Positions 26,746-33,124 of a stretch of 41,068 bases of DNA are shown in pieces. The DNA lies in assembly GCA_003568315.1 (NCBI GenBank), contig PWYL01000081.1, forward strand, positions 1 to 41,068, in the 5' to 3' direction. The notes under the pieces are model-generated. The model was not told the origin of the DNA, ran no database searches, and saw nothing but the letters and a program-made list of their open reading frames with translations. The first letter of the stretch is position 1. The number at the start of each line of letters is the position of its first letter. Source of the DNA: Mollicutes bacterium. GTDB taxonomy: Bacteria; Bacillota_I; Bacilli_A; Izemoplasmatales; Izemoplasmataceae. A program made the position numbers and the translations under genes.

Positions 26746-27544
26746 GAAACGCCGCCACACTCCGCCCCGTCTCATCGGCATGGTGCATTTGCTGCCTTTG
26801 CCGGGAACGAGCGGTTTCGACGGGGACACGGCAAAAATCGAAAAACGGGCCGTTGCCGATGCGTTGGCATTGGAAAGGGCCGGATTCGATGCGGTGATGA
26901 TCGAGAACATGGGAGACATGCCGTTTCATACGGAACTCGAGACCGCCCAGAAAATCGCTTTGGCGAGCCTTGCGACTCTAGTGAGTCGAAAAACGTCCCT
27001 CCCCTTGGGCATCAACGCCGCGTTCAACGACTATGAGACAGCGCTCGCTGTCGCCAAGTGCGTTGGAGCCGATTTTGTCCGTATCCAAGTGTTTGTCGAC
27101 ACGGCCGTCTATCATGGCGGCATTGTCCTTCCTTGCGCCCGCGAAGCGCTGGACTACAGGAAGAGCATCGGTGCGGAAGATGTCTCCATCTATGCCGACA
27201 TCCAGGTGAAGCACACCCATCTTCTGGCTTCCGGCATCCCCTTGGAAGAATCGGCCATCGAAGCCGAGAAGGCCGGTGCGGATGCCGTGGTCGTGACAGG
27301 CTTCGCGACCGGAAAACCCGTCTCGACAGAACTCCTCGAGAAGCTGAAAAACCTCTTGCGGCACCCTCTGCTCGTCGGCAGCGGTGTCAACGAGAAGAAC
27401 ATCACCGAACAGCTCGCGTTGGCGGATGGTGTCATCGTCGGTTCCAGCCTGAAAGAGGGCGGTCTCTTGAAAAATCCTGTGTCTTTGGAGCTGGCGGCGA
27501 GATTCGTCAAAGCCGCCCGGAAGAAAGGGGAGGATCGCGCATGA
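26735..27544 (+). CDS. BtpA/SgcQ-family TIM-barrel protein
   Basis: About 269 residues in the BtpA fold, named after a cyanobacterial photosystem I biogenesis factor; SgcQ of E. coli sits in a sugar operon. RLIGMVHLLPLPGT at the start, MIENMGD (strand 2-3 region), GINAAFND, DFVRIQVFVDT, IYADIQVKHTH and a C-terminal VGSGVNEKNI/VIVGSSLK phosphate-binding pair are visible. The last two resemble the phosphate grip of other TIM barrels, which suggests a phosphorylated sugar substrate. No activity is established for the family to my knowledge. It overlaps the phosphorylase by 11 bases and the next gene by ATGA, so it is part of the same pathway. Confidence 0.87.
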   Translation: MEIEKRRHTPPRLIGMVHLLPLPGTSGFDGDTAKIEKRAVADALALERAGFDAVMIENMGDMPFHTELETAQKIALASLATLVSRKTSLPLGINAAFNDYETALAVAKCVGADFVRIQVFVDTAVYHGGIVLPCAREALDYRKSIGAEDVSIYADIQVKHTHLLASGIPLEESAIEAEKAGADAVVVTGFATGKPVSTELLEKLKNLLRHPLLVGSGVNEKNITEQLALADGVIVGSSLKEGGLLKNPVSLELAARFVKAARKKGEDRA

Positions 27545-28698
27545 TGCGACCGATGCGTCTTGGTGGGAAAGAACTTCTCTTCGGAAGAGGGACGCTCGCT
27601 CACTTGGCGGATGTGAAGGCGAGAAAGGCCGTTGTTGTCATCGGCGGCGACGCGCTTGTGAAAACCGGACTTCTCGACAAGGCTCTGGCCTATCTCGATG
27701 CGAGCGGTGTGGAACATGCGACCTTCAACGGCGTCGAGCCCGAACCGGGACTTGCGACCGTCCGGAAGGGCGCTTCCTTCATGTGTGAACATGAGCCGGA
27801 CCTCATTGTCGCGTTGGGGGGCGGCTCCGTCATGGATGCGGCCAAGGCGATGTGGATCTTCTATGAGAATCCCGAAATCGAAGGGCTCGAAGCCCTGCAA
27901 GACAAGGAGAAGTTCCCGAAACTCCGCAAAAAAGCACGCATGGTCTGCATCCCGACCACGGCGGGCACGGGCAGCGAGGTCAGCCGCTCCATCGTCATCA
28001 AGGATGACGAAACGGGAATCAAACACGGCATCGGCAACATGGAGATGATGCCGGACATAGCCATCTGCGACCCCGAGACGACCCTCACTCTGCCGCCGCG
28101 GCTCACCGCCGAGACGGGTATGGACGCACTCACCCATGCGCTGGAAGCGCTCGTTTCCAACCGGGCGAACATGTTGAGCGACCTCTTGGCCGAAAAAGCT
28201 TTCGTGGACGGTTTCCATGCCTTGCCAAAGGCTTGTACCGACCCCGAGAACCTCGATTATCGCGAAAAGATGCTCAATGCGTCCTTGCTGGCGGGCATGG
28301 CCTTCACCAACGTCTCGTTGGGCATCGTGCATGCCGTGGCGCATTCTCTGGGCAGCATTTTCGATCTGCAACACGGACTCACGAACGCGGTGTTGCTCCC
28401 TTATGCCGTCTCCTTCAACAAAAAAGACCAGCATGCCGCTAAAATCTATGAGCGTCTCGAAAAACAACTCGGCAAGGATAATCTGGCGAAAGCGCTCATC
28501 GATTTGAACCTCGAAGTGGACATCCCGCTTTCTCTTTCCCGTCTTGTGCCTGACAGAGAAAGCTTTTTGGCAAATCTTGACCGGCTAATCGATTTGTCTT
28601 TGCAGGACGGGTGCATGAAGACGAATCCCGTCATACCCGGCGCATCCGCACTTTCCGATTTCATCATGAGGGCCTATGACGGTCCGGAAAGGTTGTGA
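27541..28698 (+). CDS. Iron-containing (group III) alcohol dehydrogenase
   Basis: NAD(P)-dependent reductase/dehydrogenase of aldehydes and alcohols, 385 residues. The nucleotide-binding GGGSVMDAAKA (93-103) and PTTAGTGSEVS are conserved. The metal ligands D195, H199 (GMDALTHALEA), H264 and H278 (GIVHAVAHSLGS, LQHGLTNAVLLP) align with those of FucO (lactaldehyde reductase). It is therefore expected to be active with Fe2+ or Zn2+. In this operon it may reduce a short aldehyde released from the sugar and thus recycle NADH (inference). GGGGAGG is 7 bases before the ATG at 27541. A much longer in-frame extension (from 27058) runs inside the BtpA gene and is rejected. Confidence 0.92.
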   Translation: MMRPMRLGGKELLFGRGTLAHLADVKARKAVVVIGGDALVKTGLLDKALAYLDASGVEHATFNGVEPEPGLATVRKGASFMCEHEPDLIVALGGGSVMDAAKAMWIFYENPEIEGLEALQDKEKFPKLRKKARMVCIPTTAGTGSEVSRSIVIKDDETGIKHGIGNMEMMPDIAICDPETTLTLPPRLTAETGMDALTHALEALVSNRANMLSDLLAEKAFVDGFHALPKACTDPENLDYREKMLNASLLAGMAFTNVSLGIVHAVAHSLGSIFDLQHGLTNAVLLPYAVSFNKKDQHAAKIYERLEKQLGKDNLAKALIDLNLEVDIPLSLSRLVPDRESFLANLDRLIDLSLQDGCMKTNPVIPGASALSDFIMRAYDGPERL

Positions 28699-28702
28699 GG
28701 AC

Positions 28703-29422
28703 ATGAAACTCATCTGTTATCTCTCGAACGGATACCCTTCACTCAAAGACACCCGCCGGCTGGCCGATGTCTATCTGGAGGCGGGAGCCGACATGGTGGA
28801 GATCGACATCCCCTGCGACCATCCCTTTCTCGAAGGCCCCTTCATCGCCGACAGGATGCAAAAGGCGCTCGCGGTAACATCCGATTACGAGGATTATTTG
28901 GATTCTTTGGCCCTGATCAGAGAAAAACCCCCCGACGGGGCTTTCCTCCTCCTCGTCTACGAGAGGACGGTGAAGAAGATCGGACCGGAGAAGTTCATCA
29001 CCTTCTGCCGGAAGAACCGTTTTTTCGACATCGTCCTCGCAGGCGCCAAAGACGAACGACTGAAAGCGGGCTTCATCGAGCGCGGGCTTCGCATCAGCAC
29101 CTTCGTCCGTTTTCATCTTCCCGAGGAGGACCTCGCGGCGATACCATCGGTGAACGGTTTCGTCTATCTGCAGGCGAAACCGAAGGAAGAAGTCCCCCTC
29201 CCCTTCGCCACGATTGCGGAGATCATCGGTCATCTGCGCGACACGCATAACGTTGAGCTGCCGATCTATGCCGGGTCAGGAGTCCGCGATGAAGATGACA
29301 TTCGCTGCGTCAAAGAAGCGGGGGCCGATGCGGTCTTCGTAGGTTACACCGTCCTCAAGCTCTTTGACGATGAGAACACTCTCAAAGAGAGGATCCGCTC
29401 TTTGAAGCAAGCGACCCTCTGA
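28703..29422 (+). CDS. TrpA-like TIM-barrel protein (tryptophan synthase alpha homologue), altered active site
   Basis: The 239 residues follow the tryptophan synthase alpha fold: YLSNGYPSLKDT at the start, VEIDIPCDHPFLEGPFIADR in the active-site loop and YAGSGVRDEDDIRCVKEAGADAVFVGYTVLK as the C-terminal phosphate-binding end. E33 takes the place of catalytic Glu49 of the Salmonella enzyme, but the second catalytic residue, Asp60, is replaced by E44. There is no trpB, nor any other trp gene, around it, and it is shorter than TrpA (about 265). A true role in tryptophan synthesis is therefore unlikely. A retro-aldol type cleavage of another phosphorylated compound is plausible because TrpA itself releases glyceraldehyde 3-phosphate. 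It is the last gene of the operon, 4 bases after the dehydrogenase, before a terminator. Confidence 0.8.
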   Translation: MKLICYLSNGYPSLKDTRRLADVYLEAGADMVEIDIPCDHPFLEGPFIADRMQKALAVTSDYEDYLDSLALIREKPPDGAFLLLVYERTVKKIGPEKFITFCRKNRFFDIVLAGAKDERLKAGFIERGLRISTFVRFHLPEEDLAAIPSVNGFVYLQAKPKEEVPLPFATIAEIIGHLRDTHNVELPIYAGSGVRDEDDIRCVKEAGADAVFVGYTVLKLFDDENTLKERIRSLKQATL

Positions 29423-29426
29423 GTGC

Positions 29427-29465
29427 AAAAAAAAAATCTCCGGCCGCCGGTCGGAGATTTCTTTT
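29427..29465. terminator. Bidirectional terminator between the operon and ferredoxin 1
   Basis: Stem AAATCTCCG (29434-29442) / CGGAGATTT (29452-29460) with a 9-base loop; A run on the left and T-rich tail on the right. It serves the plus-strand TrpA-like gene and the minus-strand ferredoxin. Confidence 0.88.
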
Positions 29466-29636
29466 CTATACTTCGATAATCGCGTCCACGGGGCAGACGA
29501 CCTCGCAGGCGCCGCAATCGATGCAGACGTCCTCGTCGATGACATAGATCTCATCCCCTTCGGTGATGCAATCGACCGGACATTCCTCGACGCAGCTGCC
29601 GCTCGAGATGCAGTCCTCGGTGATCCTTCTGGGCAT
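29466..29636 (-). CDS. Ferredoxin 1, 2[4Fe-4S] type with Cys-to-Ser at cluster I
   Basis: A 56-residue clostridial-type ferredoxin. Cluster motif II is complete (C38, C41, C44, C48). Motif I reads CISSGSCVEECP: C9, C15 and C19 are present but the second ligand is S12. In its neighbour (29792-29959) the same place is Cys. The second ligand of cluster I is the one that holds the labile iron; Asp, Ser or other residues there often give [3Fe-4S] or convertible clusters in 7Fe-type ferredoxins. An extra C23 lies nearby. AAGGAGG precedes the ATG by 8 bases. The gene has its own promoter and terminator. Redox partners are unknown. Confidence 0.92.
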   Translation of the reverse strand: MPRRITEDCISSGSCVEECPVDCITEGDEIYVIDEDVCIDCGACEVVCPVDAIIEV

Positions 29637-29679
29637 GGCTCTTCCTCCTTCGCGATGTTCCTTGTTTTCTTATATGTGT

Positions 29680-29708
29680 ATTGTAAAAGAGAAGGCGGGA
29701 TTTGTAAA
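29680..29708 (-). promoter_or_regulatory. Promoter of ferredoxin 1
   Basis: On the minus strand TTTACA (29708-29703), 17-base spacer, TACAAT (29685-29680); leader of about 35 bases. Confidence 0.82.
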
Positions 29709-29757
29709 CCTTTTTTCGCACCGATAAGGCTTAATGAAAAAATTTTCGTTCAAGGAC

Positions 29758-29784
29758 GAAAAAACGCGGGGCTTCCCGCGTTCT
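29758..29784 (-). terminator. Terminator of ferredoxin 2
   Basis: On the minus strand stem AACGCGGG, loop AAGC, CCCGCGTT and a T run. It separates the two ferredoxin transcripts. Confidence 0.87.
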
Positions 29785-29791
29785 TTCAACC

Positions 29792-29959
29792 TCAGACTTC
29801 GATGATCGCGTCCACGGGGCAGACTTCCTCACAAGCCCCGCAGTCGATACAGGCATCTTCGTCGATGACATAGATATCGCCCTCGGAGATGCAGTCGACG
29901 GGACATTCGTCGACGCAGGAACCGCAAGCGATGCACTCGTCCGTGATGCGTCTGGCCAT
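29792..29959 (-). CDS. Ferredoxin 2, 2[4Fe-4S] type
   Basis: A 55-residue small acidic electron carrier with both motifs intact: [12 protein letters not shown] (C9, C12, C15, C19) and [12 protein letters not shown] (C37, C40, C43, C47). It is closely similar along its whole length to ferredoxin 1 and must be its tandem paralogue. Likely uses are electron supply to pyruvate:ferredoxin oxidoreductase, IspG or radical SAM enzymes, none of which can be assigned from here. AAGGAG is 8 bases before the ATG; the longer in-frame extension upstream crosses the promoter and is not coding. Confidence 0.96.
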   Translation of the reverse strand: MARRITDECIACGSCVDECPVDCISEGDIYVIDEDACIDCGACEEVCPVDAIIEV

Positions 29960-29994
29960 GTCCTCACTCCTTGATATTTGTGGTTTCCGCCAAT

Positions 29995-30023
29995 AGTCTA
30001 ACCGACTTCCACCAATTTGTAAA
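29995..30023 (-). promoter_or_regulatory. Promoter of ferredoxin 2
   Basis: On the minus strand TTTACA (30023-30018), 17-base spacer, TAGACT (30000-29995). It is divergent from the yneF promoter. Confidence 0.72.
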
Positions 30024-30050
30024 CCACCTGTAAGACAAATTTCTTCTTTC

Positions 30051-30079
30051 TTGTAATTTGGCGGCGCATGCCCTATAAT
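30051..30079 (+). promoter_or_regulatory. Promoter of yneF
   Basis: TTGTAA (30051-30056), 17-base spacer, TATAAT (30074-30079), 30 bases before the start codon. Confidence 0.85.
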
Positions 30080-30108
30080 GATAGAGGAACAAGAAGGAGT
30101 GGTACTAT

Positions 30109-30321
30109 ATGGCTTGGTATGCATATCTCTTCATCGTGCTGGCGCTCCTTGTCGGAGCATTGATCGGCTTTTTCCTCTCTCAGCGCTATTTCAAGCGCTA
30201 CCTCGAGAAGAATCCCCCGGTGAACGAGAAAATGGTTCGGGCGATGATGACCCAGATGGGCCGAAAACCTTCAGAAAAACAGGTCCGTCAGGTCTTGAAC
30301 GCCATGAACCAGCACAAATAG
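30109..30321 (+). CDS. yneF: YneF family (UPF0154) small membrane protein
   Basis: A 70-residue protein with one N-terminal membrane helix (about 4-24, rich in Leu/Ala/Gly) and a basic cytosolic tail. The tail motif [25 protein letters not shown], seen in part here, is typical of UPF0154, which is found in Bacillota and Mollicutes. Function is unknown. AAGGAGTGG precedes the ATG. It is transcribed alone. Confidence 0.92.
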   Translation: MAWYAYLFIVLALLVGALIGFFLSQRYFKRYLEKNPPVNEKMVRAMMTQMGRKPSEKQVRQVLNAMNQHK

Positions 30322-30327
30322 CCCATC

Positions 30328-30360
30328 GAAAAAAAATCACTTCCCGCGAAGTGATTTTTA
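30328..30360. terminator. Bidirectional terminator between yneF and plsY
   Basis: 12-bp perfect stem AAAAATCACTTC (30332-30343) / GAAGTGATTTTT (30348-30359) with loop CCGC. It ends both convergent genes and contains the plsY stop codon. Confidence 0.93.
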
Positions 30361-31059
30361 TTTGCCGGAGGCATCCTTCTTTTGAAAGAACGTGCTCTTC
30401 GGTTCCGTGCCCGCTTTCAACCGCTTGAAGTTCTCCCGGTGGCGATAGATGATGAAAGCGAAAACCAAAAAGGACAAAACGAGCATCCAGTAATCGTGCC
30501 TGGAGCCCAAAACGTAGGCAGCGGCGCTATCTTGCACGGGACCCGCGAAAAAGGCCGATAGGACCGCTATCAACATGAAGGTCGCGCCCGTGCAGGAAGC
30601 CACACTCACATAGTGGGTGACCCGCAAGGCCAGGACATAGCCGAAAAGACCGAAAAGACCGAGAACGGGCACATAGGCCAAAAAGGCGCCCGCGCTCGTG
30701 GCGACGGCCTTGCCGCCCTTGAAGCCCAAAAACAGAGAAAAACTGTGTCCCAAGGCGGCCAAGACGCCATAGAAGAGCGGATGGAGCAAGGGGTCGAAAA
30801 CGCCCGTGGCGACAAGCACCCGCACAATCACGACAATCACCGCGCCCTTCAAGACATCGCCGAAGAAGACGATGAAACCGAGTTTCCTCCCCAACACCCG
30901 GATGGCGTTCGTCGTTCCGGGGTTGCCGGAGCCGTGATCGCGGATATCGACACCTTTGGCGACCTTGCCGACGATGATCGACACGGGAATCGAACCTAAA
31001 AGATAGGCGAGGACGGAAAGGCCGATCGAGCCCAAGAGTTCTGCGGTTGTGAAATCCAT
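30358..31059 (-). CDS. plsY: Acyl-phosphate--glycerol-3-phosphate acyltransferase PlsY
   Basis: Membrane enzyme that acylates glycerol 3-phosphate from acyl phosphate, the first step of phospholipid synthesis in most Gram-positives. The 233 residues have several membrane helices and the three PlsY motifs: GSIPVSIIVGK, GSGNPGTTNAIRVLG and GHSFSLFLGFKGGKAVAT. The C-terminal tail (about 30 residues, basic) extends beyond the shortest homologues. AAGGGGGA precedes the ATG. It is divergent from parE, as in many Bacillota. Confidence 0.96.
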   Translation of the reverse strand: MDFTTAELLGSIGLSVLAYLLGSIPVSIIVGKVAKGVDIRDHGSGNPGTTNAIRVLGRKLGFIVFFGDVLKGAVIVVIVRVLVATGVFDPLLHPLFYGVLAALGHSFSLFLGFKGGKAVATSAGAFLAYVPVLGLFGLFGYVLALRVTHYVSVASCTGATFMLIAVLSAFFAGPVQDSAAAYVLGSRHDYWMLVLSFLVFAFIIYRHRENFKRLKAGTEPKSTFFQKKDASGK

Positions 31060-31089
31060 TCCGAATCCCCCTTGTTGTTGGTTATTTGG

Positions 31090-31098
31090 ATTATATCA
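31090..31098 (-). promoter_or_regulatory. Extended -10 promoter of plsY
   Basis: On the minus strand TGATATAAT (31098-31090). A weak -35 (GTGTCA) lies 18 bases upstream. Confidence 0.65.
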
Positions 31099-31139
31099 TA
31101 GTCCCGCCGAAAATGACACTACAAATGGGGTTTCCCTTT

Positions 31140-31148
31140 TGATATAAT
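31140..31148 (+). promoter_or_regulatory. Extended -10 promoter of parE
   Basis: TGATATAAT, identical to the plsY box on the other strand and 41 bases from it. No good -35 is visible. Confidence 0.65.
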
Positions 31149-31182
31149 GAAGTGACGGTTATCAAGAAAAGGACGTGTGATC

Positions 31183-33120
31183 ATGACCCAGCAGAAAACG
31201 ACCGAAGAACGTTACAACGCGGAAAGCATCCAGATCCTCGAGGAACTCGAGGCGGTCCGCAAGCGTCCGGGGATGTATATCGGTTCCACAGACGCCAGGG
31301 GACTGCACCACCTCGTCTGGGAAATCGTCGACAACGCCATCGACGAGGCCCTCGCGGGCTATGGCAACGAGATCACGGTCACCATCAGGGAGGACAACTC
31401 CGTCGTGGTCGAAGACTACGGACGCGGGGTGCCCATCGAGGACCACAAAAGCGGCAAGAACACCATCGAGGTCATCTACGGAAAACTCCACGCCGGCGGC
31501 AAGTTCTCCAAATCCGGCGGCTACAAGGTGGCCGGAGGTCTCCACGGTGTGGGCGCGAGCGTCGTGAACGCGCTGAGCGAATTCCTCGATGTCACCGTGA
31601 CCCGCGACGGCATGCAATACAACATGACCTTCAAGAACGGCGGCGCCGAAGTGAGCGGACTGAAAAGAATAGGCAAACGCCGCCGCCGCGGCACGAAGGT
31701 CTGGTTCAAGCCGGACGCTTCCGTCTTTTCCACGACGGTCTTCAACTATCAGACCATCGCCGAAAGGCTCAAAGAGAGCGCCTTCTTGATCAAGGGACTG
31801 AAGATCGTCTTGGAGGATGAACGGAGCGAACAACGCGAAGTCTTCCAATACGAGGAAGGCATCCTCTCCTATATCGATTACCTCAACAAGACGAAAAAGA
31901 CCATCCACGACCCGATTTTCTTCCAGGGCGAATTCGAAGGCATCCGCGTCGAGGTCGCCTTCCAGTTCACGAAATCCTACACCGACCAGGTGCTCTCGTT
32001 TGTGAACAACGTCCGCACGATCGACGGCGGCACGCATGAAGTCGGCTTCAAGACCGCCTTCACGAAAATCTTCAACGAATACGCCCACAAGATCGGCGCC
32101 ATCAAGAACGGCAAACTCGAAGGCGCCGACATCCGCGAGGGCCTCACGGCCGTCGTGAGCCTGCGAGTGCCCGAGAACCTCTTGCAGTTCGAGGGTCAGA
32201 CCAAGAACAAGCTCGGCACTTCCGAAGCCCGCGGGGCGGTCGAACAGACCGTGAGCGAGAAGATGACCTACTTCTTCAACGAGAACCCGAAACTCGCCAA
32301 GACCCTCATCAATCGCGCCACCCGGGCCCAAGAGGCCAGAGAGGCGGCCCGGAAAGCGCGCGAAGAGGCGAGGATGGAAAAGAAACACAAGAAAAAGGAG
32401 CCCATCCTTTCCGGCAAGCTCGCCCCGGCCCAGTCGAAAGACAAGACCAAGACGGAACTCTATCTCGTCGAGGGCGATTCCGCGGGCGGAAGCGCCAAAC
32501 AGGGGCGCAACCGCCGCTTCCAGGCGATCCTCCCCCTCAGGGGGAAGGTCATCAACACCGAACGCGCCCGGATTGAAGATGTGTTGAAAAACGAAGAGAT
32601 CAACACCATCATCCACACCATCGGCGCCGGCCTTTCGAGTGATTTCGACCTTGATGCCTGCAATTACAACAGGATCGTCATCATGACGGACGCCGACACG
32701 GACGGCGCGCACATCCAGGTGCTTCTCCTCCCCTTTTTCTTCCGCTACATGCGGCAGCTCATCGAGGCGGGAAAAGTCTATATCGCTCTGCCTCCCCTCT
32801 ATAAGCTCAGCTTCAAAGAGGGCAGGAAACAACACACCGTCTACGCTTGGAGCGACGAAGAACTCCAAGAACTCCTCGAAGTGAAAAAGAACGTCCATAT
32901 CCAGCGCTACAAGGGGCTTGGCGAGATGAACGCCGAACAGCTCTACGAGACGACCATGGACCCCGAGACCCGCACCCTCATCCGGGTGACGGTGAACGAT
33001 TTCGCCGACACCGAGAAGCTCATCAAAATCCTCATGGGCGACCAGGTGGAGCCCCGGAGAGACTGGATCGAGAACCATGTCGTGTTCACCAACGAAGACA
33101 ATTTCGAGATAAAGGAGTAG
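31183..33120 (+). CDS. parE: DNA topoisomerase IV subunit B
   Basis: ATPase subunit of topoisomerase IV, which unlinks daughter chromosomes. About 645 residues. The GHKL ATPase has [21 protein letters not shown] and [15 protein letters not shown]; the transducer has [12 protein letters not shown]. The TOPRIM domain has [15 protein letters not shown] and [17 protein letters not shown]. The phrase [10 protein letters not shown] and GAHIQ (GyrB has GSHI) support ParE, as does parC directly after it. ATG 31183 has AAGGA 9 bases upstream; a GTG at 31177 is too near. Confidence 0.93.
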   Translation: MTQQKTTEERYNAESIQILEELEAVRKRPGMYIGSTDARGLHHLVWEIVDNAIDEALAGYGNEITVTIREDNSVVVEDYGRGVPIEDHKSGKNTIEVIYGKLHAGGKFSKSGGYKVAGGLHGVGASVVNALSEFLDVTVTRDGMQYNMTFKNGGAEVSGLKRIGKRRRRGTKVWFKPDASVFSTTVFNYQTIAERLKESAFLIKGLKIVLEDERSEQREVFQYEEGILSYIDYLNKTKKTIHDPIFFQGEFEGIRVEVAFQFTKSYTDQVLSFVNNVRTIDGGTHEVGFKTAFTKIFNEYAHKIGAIKNGKLEGADIREGLTAVVSLRVPENLLQFEGQTKNKLGTSEARGAVEQTVSEKMTYFFNENPKLAKTLINRATRAQEAREAARKAREEARMEKKHKKKEPILSGKLAPAQSKDKTKTELYLVEGDSAGGSAKQGRNRRFQAILPLRGKVINTERARIEDVLKNEEINTIIHTIGAGLSSDFDLDACNYNRIVIMTDADTDGAHIQVLLLPFFFRYMRQLIEAGKVYIALPPLYKLSFKEGRKQHTVYAWSDEELQELLEVKKNVHIQRYKGLGEMNAEQLYETTMDPETRTLIRVTVNDFADTEKLIKILMGDQVEPRRDWIENHVVFTNEDNFEIKE

Positions 33121-33124
33121 ACCT

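Noticed and set aside
27058-27540. Long N-terminal extension of the alcohol dehydrogenase
   Set aside because: It is the +1 frame of the BtpA gene; a good Shine-Dalgarno and the family start place the ATG at 27541.
28703-29422. Authentic tryptophan synthase alpha (trpA)
   Set aside because: No trpB or other trp gene nearby, Asp60 equivalent changed to Glu, shorter chain, and position at the end of a nucleoside operon.
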